Below, piece after piece: positions 17,617 through 24,963 of a stretch of DNA of 64,000 nucleotides. A model generated the notes under the pieces. The model worked only from the letters and a program-made list of their open reading frames with translations, did not search any database and was not told where the DNA came from. The number at the start of each line of letters is the position of its first letter. Within the stretch, counting starts at the first letter, position 1. Origin of the DNA: DASPJR01 sp035628505 (GTDB lineage Bacteria; Planctomycetota; SZUA-567; H5-PLA8); assembly GCA_035628505.1 (NCBI GenBank), contig DASPJR010000232.1:49216-113215 (forward strand), in the 5' to 3' direction. The position numbers and the translations under genes are program-made.

Positions 17617-19173
17617 ATGTCCAACTCATCCGTTCGCGTCCGTTTCGCTCCAAGCCCGACCGGCTACCTGCATGTCGGCGGCGTCCGCACGGCGCTGTTC
17701 AACTGGCTCTACGCACGCAAGACTGGCGGCAAGTTCATCCTGCGCGTGGAAGACACCGACATTCAGCGCAACAAGGAAGAGGCCACGCAGATCATCATCG
17801 ACGGCCTGAAATGGTGCGGGTTGGACTGGGATGAGGGCCCGGACGTTGGCGGGCCGTGCGCTCCTTATTACCAGAGTCAGCGCATGAATCGTTACAAGGA
17901 GGTCGGCGAGCAGCTCGTCAAGAATGGCCAGGCGTACTGGGCCAAGAAGGAAGCCGGCGGCGCTCTGCCTGAATGGAAGATCGAGAAGCTCAAAAAACAG
18001 GGCAAGTGGGACGAAGAGAAAGCTCAGGCCGCTGCTGACCCCAATCCCGCGCTCTACCTGAAAGTCGATCTTAAAGGCCGCACGGAGATGGCTTTCGAGG
18101 ACGCCGTCAAAGGCCCCATCGCGAAGCCCGCTGAAACCTGGCTTGAAGAGGATAAGACCACGGCGAAGGACTTCGTGATCCTGCGCAGCAACGGCATGCC
18201 CGTCTACAACTTCGCCTGCGTTGTCGACGACACAGACATGCGCATCAGCCACGTCATCCGCGGCGATGACCATGTCGAGAACACTTTCCGCCAGCTGTTT
18301 ATCTATGAGGCGCTTGGCGCAAAGCCGCCAGTGTTCGCGCACCTGCCGATGATCTTTAACGAAGAAGGCAAGAAGATCAGTAAGCGCCGCGACCCGGTTG
18401 CAATCACGCTTTACCAGGCGTGCGGCCTGCTGCCGGAAGCGTTCATCAATTTCGAAGCGCTGCTTGGCTGGTCACCCGGCAACGAGCGCGAAAAAATGCC
18501 GCTGCAGGAGATCATCCGCGAATTCGCGTTCGACCGCATCAAGTCCGCGGCCGCGCAGTTCACGCTCTCCCGCAAACGCCCGCCACCGGTGCCTGCCGGT
18601 GGAGCGACGACAGATCCGGAAGTCGAAGCGCAGATCGTCGACTGGCTCTCGGAATGTCTGGTCGGCTCGAAACTGGAATGGCTCAACGGCGAGTACATGC
18701 GCGAGCTCTCGCTGGACGACCTGCTTGCCCGGGCAACGCCATTCCTCAAAAAATGCGGGTATGATTTATCATTGTACTCCCCTGCTTGGCTGAAATCGGT
18801 GCTGAAGCTCGAGCAGGAGCGCTCTAAGACACTCAAGTCGCTGGCGGCAAACGTAAAAATGTTCTTCGTAGCGCCGGAGTCGCTCGATCCGAAAGCGGTC
18901 GAAAAAGTTCTGAAGAAGAACGACGGGCTGGCACTCTTAAAGGAGGCGCGAAACCTCCTCGCGGAACTCGACGAGTGGTCTGAAGTGCGTATCGACGAGG
19001 CCCTCAAAAAGTTCTGCGAAGACAAGCAGCAGAAGCTTGGCAACGTGGCGCAGCCGCTGCGCGTGGCACTCAGCGGGACGACGGTCAGCCCGCCGATTCA
19101 TGAAACGCTGTATGTGCTCGGCCAGGCCGAAAGCCTGCGGCGCATCGACAAGGCGCTTGCATCGGTGCAGTAA
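17617..19173 (+). CDS. gltX: glutamate--tRNA ligase
   Basis: The 518-residue product charges tRNA-Glu (or tRNA-Gln in organisms lacking glutaminyl-tRNA synthetase). The class I signature PSPTGYLHVGG (13-23) contains the HIGH equivalent HVGG. KISKR near 252 is the KMSKS equivalent. The Rossmann core is normal (LRVEDTD, RGDDHVENT). Between the catalytic part and the helical anticodon-binding part there is an extra stretch of about 35 residues, rich in Pro and Arg at its start (SRKRPPPVPAGG, about 324-360), before the conserved KLEWLNGEY. The ATG at 17617 matches the start of family members; the frame is open further upstream only because the broken PIN gene runs into it. Confidence 0.95.
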   Translation: MSNSSVRVRFAPSPTGYLHVGGVRTALFNWLYARKTGGKFILRVEDTDIQRNKEEATQIIIDGLKWCGLDWDEGPDVGGPCAPYYQSQRMNRYKEVGEQLVKNGQAYWAKKEAGGALPEWKIEKLKKQGKWDEEKAQAAADPNPALYLKVDLKGRTEMAFEDAVKGPIAKPAETWLEEDKTTAKDFVILRSNGMPVYNFACVVDDTDMRISHVIRGDDHVENTFRQLFIYEALGAKPPVFAHLPMIFNEEGKKISKRRDPVAITLYQACGLLPEAFINFEALLGWSPGNEREKMPLQEIIREFAFDRIKSAAAQFTLSRKRPPPVPAGGATTDPEVEAQIVDWLSECLVGSKLEWLNGEYMRELSLDDLLARATPFLKKCGYDLSLYSPAWLKSVLKLEQERSKTLKSLAANVKMFFVAPESLDPKAVEKVLKKNDGLALLKEARNLLAELDEWSEVRIDEALKKFCEDKQQKLGNVAQPLRVALSGTTVSPPIHETLYVLGQAESLRRIDKALASVQ

Positions 19174-19618
19174 TGGATCTCACGCGCGCCACACAGCAGA
19201 AGTTCATCGAACGCATTGCGCGATTGAATTCGAGCAGTGCAAGAGCCTGGGGTTCGCTGACCTGCGCCGGCATGCTGCGGCATTTGCGCGCCTCCATCGG
19301 TGTGTCGCTGAATGAGGTGGAGGTTCCAGACAACAGCACTTTCCTCTCGCGGCACATTGTCGTCCGATTGTGTTCAGCGGAATGCTTCCGTGGCCCAAGG
19401 GCAGGATCAAGGCGCCGGACGTCATGAGCCCTGCGGCTGGCGAGTTCAGCGCTGAACAGAACGGACTTGAAGCCGACATCCGCCGCTTTATCGAGCTCTC
19501 AGAAAAGGAGCCCGAGCGGCTTGGATTACATCCCATGTTCGGCCCGCAGCCGCTGAAAAAGTGGCAGCGCATGCACGGAATGCATTTCGACCACCACCTG
19601 CGCCAGTTCGGGGTGTGA
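19173..19618 (+). pseudogene. DUF1569-like protein, frameshifted
   Basis: The first part, frame from the ATG at 19173, reads MDLTRATQQKFIERIARL and ends its homology near 19360 (FLSRHIVVR). The rest continues in another frame (VFSGMLPWPKGRIKAPD to HFDHHLRQFGV, stop near 19616). Joined, it would give about 148 residues with the DUF1569 ending (KKWQRMHGMHFDHHLRQFG). One missing base around 19360-19370 explains it. The start overlaps the gltX stop by one base. DinB/DUF1569 proteins are small metal-binding four-helix bundles of unclear role. It may be a true pseudogene or a sequencing error. Confidence 0.6.
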
Positions 19619-19634
19619 TTCAGACGGAGCACCC

Positions 19635-20177
19635 ATGAAGGGCATTAAGAAAAAATTTACTACAGCTCTTTTAAAAAACTGGAAGACAACGTTCCCTTTT
19701 TTAGAAGCAGTGCCCCGGCCGTCTTTCAGTCCAAATACAAACGATTACTTCTACGTTCATTTGCCGATGCGCACGGGAGTGGTGTGTTTCTTCGTCATCG
19801 CCTTTTCACCCAAGCGATCAGGTGCATTCACTCTTGAAGTACATTTGGCTCGCGACACTGACGAGAAAACATTGAAAACTTTGCCAGTAGCATGGGAATG
19901 CCCTTCGACGTTTACGCCTGGGTATTACCGAATTGCTCGGTTCAAAGATCAAAACATCGATTACTTCTGGTTCCTTGAGAACCCAAACGCCCTTTACGAC
20001 AAATTAGTTTCGACCGATGAATCGGATACATTTAGTATTCTTAGACGGCCGCGCGATAACAGGAGTTGGTTCCCGGCGACTTATGACGCGCCGATGCCTC
20101 AAATTATAGATGCGGCGATAGCGGATCTGAATTCACAGATTGAGCAATACGTTTTACCGGTTCTCAAATCGACCTAG
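19635..20177 (+). CDS. hypothetical protein, 180 residues
   Basis: The ATG at 19635 has GGAG about seven bases upstream. The protein is soluble and mixed alpha/beta, with no signal peptide or membrane segment. It has an aromatic-rich middle (DYFYVHLPMRTGVVCFFV, then NIDYFWFLENP). I do not recognise a family. Its base composition is more AT-rich than the flanking genes, particularly at the 5' end with long A runs, which suggests recent acquisition. Together with the broken PIN and DUF1569-like genes it marks 16900-20200 as an accessory patch around gltX. Confidence 0.65.
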   Translation: MKGIKKKFTTALLKNWKTTFPFLEAVPRPSFSPNTNDYFYVHLPMRTGVVCFFVIAFSPKRSGAFTLEVHLARDTDEKTLKTLPVAWECPSTFTPGYYRIARFKDQNIDYFWFLENPNALYDKLVSTDESDTFSILRRPRDNRSWFPATYDAPMPQIIDAAIADLNSQIEQYVLPVLKST

Positions 20178-20226
20178 CTTCAAGCACGCATTGCCATTAA
20201 ATATTTGGTCGAGAGAGCGAAACAGC

Positions 20227-21084
20227 ATGCTTGAGCGCACGTTTATCCATATTCCCGGCGTCGGTCCAAAACGTGAGAAGACGTTCTGGAACGATGGCGT
20301 GTTGTGCTGGGAAGACATGCTCAAAGATCGCGATCTCTTCGACGAGGGCCCGCCTCCGCCGCTGGAACAGGAGATCACTCTCTCGCGCCGCAAACTGGCC
20401 GAAGCCGATGCACGCTGGTTTGAACAGCGCCTGGGACCCAGTGAATCCTGGCGCATGGCTGCCGATTTCGACGACGGCCGCACCGCTTACCTGGACATCG
20501 AAACAGATGGCGGCGATTCCACCGCCTGGCGCGAAGGGCAGGATGCTCCCGGCGGCACGACGGTGGTCGCCGTTTGGGATGGCATCGAAGCGCGCGTGTT
20601 TCTGCGCGACCGCGACTTGCACCTGATTCCAGAGTATCTGGCGAAATACAAAGTTCTCTGCACCTTCAACGGCAAAGCGTTCGATATTCCCTATCTCGAA
20701 GGGCGCTTCGGTAAAGATTTTTTCAACGGCGCGCATTTGGATTTGCGGCCGATCACCACCGCGGTCGGACTTAAAGGCGGCCTGAAAAAAATTGAGAAGC
20801 AGATCGGCATTGAGCGTCCGGCGAGCATCCGCCGCTATACGGGCTATGACGCCGTGAAACTCTGGGGCGCCTACCGCCGCGGACGAAAAGACGCACTCGA
20901 GCCCCTTGCGCGGTACAATCTGGCTGACGCCGTCAATTTGCAGAGCCTGATGCGCGTGGCCTACAACTGGGCCGTCGCACACGACGAACTTCCTTTCCGG
21001 CGCTTCGATTCTATCACCTCCGACCACATCAACGAAGCGACCGAGAAGTGCATCAAAGAACTCATGTCTACGGTGACTCGCTAA
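20227..21084 (+). CDS. YprB-like ribonuclease H-fold exonuclease
   Basis: The product is 285 residues from the ATG at 20227. It has the DEDD-type exonuclease pattern: YLDIETDG (about 87-94) with the first Asp and Glu, CTFNGKAFDIPYLEGRF (about 144-160) and a terminal YNLADAVNLQSLM carrying the last Asp. The N-terminus has FIHIPGVGPKREKTFWNDG, a helix-hairpin-helix-like stretch typical of YprB proteins. Members of this group are thought to process nucleic acid 3' ends, but their substrate is not firmly known. The frame is open further upstream, but that stretch overlaps the preceding gene and lacks homology. Confidence 0.82.
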   Translation: MLERTFIHIPGVGPKREKTFWNDGVLCWEDMLKDRDLFDEGPPPPLEQEITLSRRKLAEADARWFEQRLGPSESWRMAADFDDGRTAYLDIETDGGDSTAWREGQDAPGGTTVVAVWDGIEARVFLRDRDLHLIPEYLAKYKVLCTFNGKAFDIPYLEGRFGKDFFNGAHLDLRPITTAVGLKGGLKKIEKQIGIERPASIRRYTGYDAVKLWGAYRRGRKDALEPLARYNLADAVNLQSLMRVAYNWAVAHDELPFRRFDSITSDHINEATEKCIKELMSTVTR

Positions 21085-21151
21085 AAAAAAGCTCCCGACT
21101 CTTTTTTGCAAGAGCCAGGAGCCAAGAGCTAAAAACCAGGAGCTGTTACCG
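21085..21151. repeat. GAGCCAA heptamer words between convergent genes
   Basis: The 67-base junction carries GAGCCAG, GAGCCAA and GAGCT words in a 7-base rhythm (21111-21141) and AGCTCC/GGAGCT ends that could pair (21093-21098 with 21136-21141). It may serve as a bidirectional terminator. A related copy lies at 34822-34850. Confidence 0.65.
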
Positions 21152-22081
21152 TTACATCGGCCGTTCATCCGGACTGCGCGGCCGGTCCGGCTCGGACACG
21201 TGCGGAGCGTCGAAGAGCGTGCCCTGATCACGCTGCGGTGCCGTCACTGCGCCGCGACGCGACCAGCCCAGGAATGATCCGCCCAGCGCCGCCGCCAGTG
21301 ACAGGAACGCCATGGCCGTCAGCGTCCACGCAACCGTCGTAGCAGCTTTGCGCGCACGATCCGCGCGGGCCAGCTCATTCGCGTGCCGCTGCTCCCAGCG
21401 CTTCTGCGCTTCGGCCTGCTCGCGGGCAATCACGTTCTTCTGCGAATCCAGGAACTGTTCGGTCTGCTGTTCGTTCAGGCTCGTGTTCGCACGAATAAAC
21501 TTTTTCAGGTCGCCATTATCAGGAATGTCCTCGGGATCCACACGATTCTTGATATCCGCGCTTACGTTAATGGGCTCTTCCGGATTGCCGGGCGTCCAGC
21601 TGCGTGCGCGGTCGAGAACAAAATCTGCAAACTGCGGATCGTCAAGCGAACTGTAGCCGTACGAAAGCTGCTCAGCCGTCGGCGTGTCCGCAGGGGCTTT
21701 TGGCAGCAACGCAGTTAAGCCGCCCAAACCTGCGGCGACGAGGATTGTGCAAAGCGCCCATGTCAGCGCGCCCTGCGCAAGAGAGCCTTCGCGGTCGGCG
21801 GCAGTCATCGAGGCTGCCAGCCACGTGCCGAAGAAAATCGAAGCCAGTGCCGAGATTGTCAACCAGGCAATTGTTGCGGCTGGAAAGCCGTACGAGGATT
21901 CCTGCCGGGTAATTTGATAAGGATCCAACAGCGAAAGACCCAGTGCTGTTCCAAAGAGCATTAAGAGGATAAAGAGCCCCATCGCCGCCACAGTTCCGGC
22001 AAGCACCGCGCTCCAGCTGAAATTCCAATTCCGGGCTGCGACGTCAACGCTGCCCACGTTTTCGTTTGTTCGTGCAAACAT
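21152..22081 (-). CDS. membrane protein of the PhnA-like/YrzE-like type
   Basis: The product is 309 residues from the ATG at 22081, supported by GGAGG eight bases upstream. The longer open frame would start beyond the ilvE promoter and is rejected. The N-terminal NWNFSWSAVLAGTVAAMG, then a long hydrophobic helix ending GTALGLSLLDP, matches a group of membrane proteins annotated PhnA-like in other bacteria. Two more membrane segments lie at about 70-115. A charged cytoplasmic or periplasmic region with a coiled coil (about 200-265) and a last segment before the end complete it. Function is unknown. It is convergent with the YprB-like gene and divergent from ilvE. Confidence 0.7.
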   Translation of the reverse strand: MFARTNENVGSVDVAARNWNFSWSAVLAGTVAAMGLFILLMLFGTALGLSLLDPYQITRQESSYGFPAATIAWLTISALASIFFGTWLAASMTAADREGSLAQGALTWALCTILVAAGLGGLTALLPKAPADTPTAEQLSYGYSSLDDPQFADFVLDRARSWTPGNPEEPINVSADIKNRVDPEDIPDNGDLKKFIRANTSLNEQQTEQFLDSQKNVIAREQAEAQKRWEQRHANELARADRARKAATTVAWTLTAMAFLSLAAALGGSFLGWSRRGAVTAPQRDQGTLFDAPHVSEPDRPRSPDERPM

Positions 22082-22152
22082 AAACTCTGCCTCCGCGAAT
22101 CCCTCCTTTTTGAGGAAGTTGCGCAAAACGCAGTCCAGCCACACGGGGTGCC

Positions 22153-22181
22153 TTGGCATGTGCGAAATCATGGTGTATAAA
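22153..22181 (+). promoter_or_regulatory. sigma-70 promoter of ilvE
   Basis: TTGGCA (22153-22158) and TATAAA (22176-22181) are separated by exactly 17 bases, close to the consensus in both boxes. A start near 22188 would leave a leader of about 23 bases before the ilvE ATG. Confidence 0.75.
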
Positions 22182-22210
22182 TGTCTCCGGCACGCAATCG
22201 GAGTCCCAAC

Positions 22211-23245
22211 ATGGCAAGCGAAACGAAAAGTCCAGGATTTGGCAGTGCGTTCACTCCGCACATGCTGCAGCAGCGGTATGAAAATGGCGCGTGGGGCAAG
22301 GCCGAGATTGTTCCATATGCTGCGTTTAATCTGCAGCCCTCGACGGTCGTCTTCCATTACGGCCAGGAAATCTTCGAAGGTTTCAAGGCCTATCGGCAGC
22401 CGGACGGCAGCGTCTGCCTGTTCCGGCCGGACCGCAATCTTTCACGCTTCAACAAATCGGCGCAGCGCCTGTGCATGGCGCAAATTGACGAGCGCCAGGT
22501 TCTGGCTGACATCATGCGCCTGCTGAAGACCGACAAGGCGCAAGTCCCCGAGCGGCCAAACTCTCTTTATATCCGCCCCTGCATGATCGGAACGGACACT
22601 GTTATCAAGGTCAATCCCTCTTCGACATATACGTTCTTTGTGATCATCTGTGCCGTGGGCGACTACTTTGCCGGACAGGATCCGCGCGGTGTGCGGCTGC
22701 GCACCGAGACTGAGTACGTCCGCGCGGCGCCGGGTGGTACGGGTGCGGCCAAGTGCGGCGGCAATTACGCGGCATCCCTGGCCGCTCAAGGCCAGGCGGC
22801 GAAAGACGGATTCGACCAGGTCGTATGGCTTGACGCCAAAGAGCACCGCTACATCGAAGAGATGGGCGGCATGAACATCATGTTTGTGATCGACGATACG
22901 CTCGTCACGCCGTCGCTGGCAAGCGGCTCGATCCTCCCCGGAGTCACGCGCGAATCGCTGATCCAGCTCGCACGCGCGCATGGCCGCAAAGTGGAAGAGC
23001 GCGACATCTCAACCGATGAGCTGATCGGTGCCTATCAGTCCGGCCGGCTGAAGGAAGCGTTCGCGTGCGGCACTGCCGCGGTCGTAACGCCGATCCGGGA
23101 GATCCTGCACCGCGGCGAGGTTCTCTATCTCAACACCGGTGACAAGGCGGGTGCGCTGACCCTGCAGCTTCGCCAGCAGCTGATGGATATTCAGTTCGGA
23201 CTGGCGCCCGACCCCTTTGGCTGGCGCGTGCCTGTACCCATGTAA
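22211..23245 (+). CDS. ilvE: branched-chain amino acid aminotransferase
   Basis: The 344-residue fold type IV PLP enzyme transfers the amino group between glutamate and the keto acids of Leu, Ile and Val. GQEIFEGFKAYRQPDGSV lies near 57-74. The RPDRNLSRFNKSAQRL block follows. The PLP lysine sits in GTGAAKCGGNYA near 175-186. EEMGGMNIMFV and GSILPGVTRESL are typical. Its length and the GTGAAKCGGNYA variant match the class II BCAT group. The ATG at 22211 has GGAG upstream. A start at 22181 would overlap the -10 box of the promoter and is rejected. It is monocistronic or read through to the next gene. Confidence 0.93.
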   Translation: MASETKSPGFGSAFTPHMLQQRYENGAWGKAEIVPYAAFNLQPSTVVFHYGQEIFEGFKAYRQPDGSVCLFRPDRNLSRFNKSAQRLCMAQIDERQVLADIMRLLKTDKAQVPERPNSLYIRPCMIGTDTVIKVNPSSTYTFFVIICAVGDYFAGQDPRGVRLRTETEYVRAAPGGTGAAKCGGNYAASLAAQGQAAKDGFDQVVWLDAKEHRYIEEMGGMNIMFVIDDTLVTPSLASGSILPGVTRESLIQLARAHGRKVEERDISTDELIGAYQSGRLKEAFACGTAAVVTPIREILHRGEVLYLNTGDKAGALTLQLRQQLMDIQFGLAPDPFGWRVPVPM

Positions 23246-23302
23246 GAACGCCGGTTCTGTGGGCGTGTGTGGCCGGGATTAAACCCGGCGTGACGGGATT
23301 TT

Positions 23303-24121
23303 ATGATTTCACAGTACCATATCTTCGCCGCAATCATCGGCGTCTATGTCGTTTCGCGCGTAGCCGACGCGATGGTCGAACGCAACTCCGTGCTGCTCGA
23401 TAAGGAAACACGCGAGCGCATCTGGCAGCGTGAGACGCTCACGCTTCTCTGGTGGCGCGGCCCGGACATCGTGGGAATCGGCATGATGATCCTGGGCATC
23501 TGCAAAGTGGTGGGGCTCATCCGCGTTAAAGGCAGCTGGGGCATTCCCGTTATGGCCGCGGGATTGATGATTATCGCCCTCTCGAGCATCGTGCGATCCT
23601 GGCTGATTCAGCGCGCGCACAGCGCCGAAGCGCCGGATGCCGCGGCGACGAAAAGTGCCAAATCGGCCGCGCTCCTGGTCACTGTCGCCGAGCTTTCCCT
23701 GATTGCGCTTATCGGCATGTTCATCCTCGCCCCTGCGTTGCGGAGCACTGGCGGCGGCAGCAGCAGCCAGCCTGCTGCGGAAAAAGGCACGGCTGGCACG
23801 AAAAATGTGCCGGCCAGCAAGGACGAGCCGACGGGCGATCCGTTCTGGGTCAGCGAAGCGGAAGCGGTGAAGATGCTGAAGGGCCCCGACGCCAGTTATC
23901 TCCTGCTGCTGGTTCAGGCCGGCGAGGTCCGTGCGCAGAAGGAAGACGGGCAGCCGCGCTTCCGCCGAGACGACATCAGCCAGACGCTCGTTGCCGGGCT
24001 GCCCAGCGAAGAGGATCTGCGGCAAATGATTGCGTCGAAAATTAAAGTTGAACCCGAAAAGCCCGCCAGGAAATCCGAGCCCAAATCGCCTTCCGCCGAG
24101 ACACAGCCTCTTAAAGAGTAA
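23303..24121 (+). CDS. membrane protein with C-terminal HTH-like segment
   Basis: The 272-residue product has four predicted membrane segments (about 5-22, 52-70, 78-98 and 130-150). A linker rich in Ser, Gly and Ala (about 153-180) follows. The C-terminal part, FWVSEAEAVKMLKGPDASYL, then RFRRDDISQTL, resembles excisionase-type winged HTH motifs (HTH_17). If real, this would be a membrane-bound DNA-binding or degenerate HTH domain. The tail is Lys/Pro/Glu rich. The family is not recognised. A GCCGGG-CCCGGC hairpin at 23273-23290 lies between ilvE and this gene. Confidence 0.6.
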   Translation: MISQYHIFAAIIGVYVVSRVADAMVERNSVLLDKETRERIWQRETLTLLWWRGPDIVGIGMMILGICKVVGLIRVKGSWGIPVMAAGLMIIALSSIVRSWLIQRAHSAEAPDAAATKSAKSAALLVTVAELSLIALIGMFILAPALRSTGGGSSSQPAAEKGTAGTKNVPASKDEPTGDPFWVSEAEAVKMLKGPDASYLLLLVQAGEVRAQKEDGQPRFRRDDISQTLVAGLPSEEDLRQMIASKIKVEPEKPARKSEPKSPSAETQPLKE

Positions 24122-24176
24122 CGCTGGTTGCAAAGCGGCGAGCAGTTTCCGCACTCAAGCCAATCGGCGACCGGCT

Positions 24177-24935
24177 CTACGGCCGGCGCATCCGGAGAAA
24201 ACCCGGCGGCTCCGGAATTTCCGGCAGGCGGTCGAGCAGCGCTTTACGCACCTCTTCGTTCTGTATCGCTGTCACGTCGCGTTGTACGGATTCCTTGATC
24301 TGGACCGGCACGTGCCCCTTCTGAAGATAAATCATCATCAGCACCAGGATGCAATCGCGCGCGTCTTCTTCGTCCTCCGCATTCCGTAGCCGCTCCTGTA
24401 AGGATTTATGGAAGCGATCCAGCCTTCCCTTGCTGGATTCCTGAAGCGTCATTTTCCTGGCAAGTTCAATACGGCGAAGTGTCGTCATGTCGCCGGGAAA
24501 AACTGGCGCGTCCCAGCGCAGGCGGTAGAGCTCATCCACTTCCGTCGCGCTGAGACCCTGGGCGTGATCTTTCTCGATCAGGTCCTTTAACCGCTTGATT
24601 CCCGGCTCTCCCACGCCGCGGCGCCTGGGCTGCTGCTGTGGGGGTGGCTGTGGGGGCGTCTGCGGTGGAGGAGGAGGCGGATACAGTATGAACCGCAGCC
24701 CCTGAACGTCCTCGGCGCGAACGGTGCGCGCTTCGCCGGCAAGCATCTGAAAGGTAAAGATCCCGTCTTTGAAGCCCAGCAGGTAACACGAAAAAGGATT
24801 GCCACCGGCGCGCGGCATTACTTCAACATGCGGGCCTTTGCCAATAACTCCCGGAAAATGAGGAGGCGGGGGTCCCTCGCCGGCACACGTCATCACCGGC
24901 GCGAGCAGTAGCACTCCAAGCACCGCCCTGCGCAT
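24177..24935 (-). CDS. secreted protein with proline-rich linker
   Basis: The 252-residue product starts at the ATG at 24935 with GGAG seven bases upstream. A signal peptide occupies residues 1-18 (MRRAVLGVLLLAPVMTCAG). A small beta-rich domain (about 30-82) is followed by a Pro/Gln-rich linker (85-105). A helical domain with many charged residues follows (about 110-230), containing GDMTTLRRIELARKM and EDARDCILVLMMIYLQ. I recognise no family. It is 28 bases downstream of the large FecR-type anti-sigma factor and probably co-transcribed, so it may be an envelope component of that signalling system. Confidence 0.65.
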   Translation of the reverse strand: MRRAVLGVLLLAPVMTCAGEGPPPPHFPGVIGKGPHVEVMPRAGGNPFSCYLLGFKDGIFTFQMLAGEARTVRAEDVQGLRFILYPPPPPPQTPPQPPPQQQPRRRGVGEPGIKRLKDLIEKDHAQGLSATEVDELYRLRWDAPVFPGDMTTLRRIELARKMTLQESSKGRLDRFHKSLQERLRNAEDEEDARDCILVLMMIYLQKGHVPVQIKESVQRDVTAIQNEEVRKALLDRLPEIPEPPGFLRMRRP

Positions 24936-24963
24936 CGCTCGACTCCGCCTGACCTCTTGCCAC

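Noticed and set aside
22082..22357. Upstream extension of the PhnA-like membrane protein
   Set aside because: It would overlap the ilvE promoter and start codon. The ATG at 22081 has a good GGAGG and begins the conserved part.
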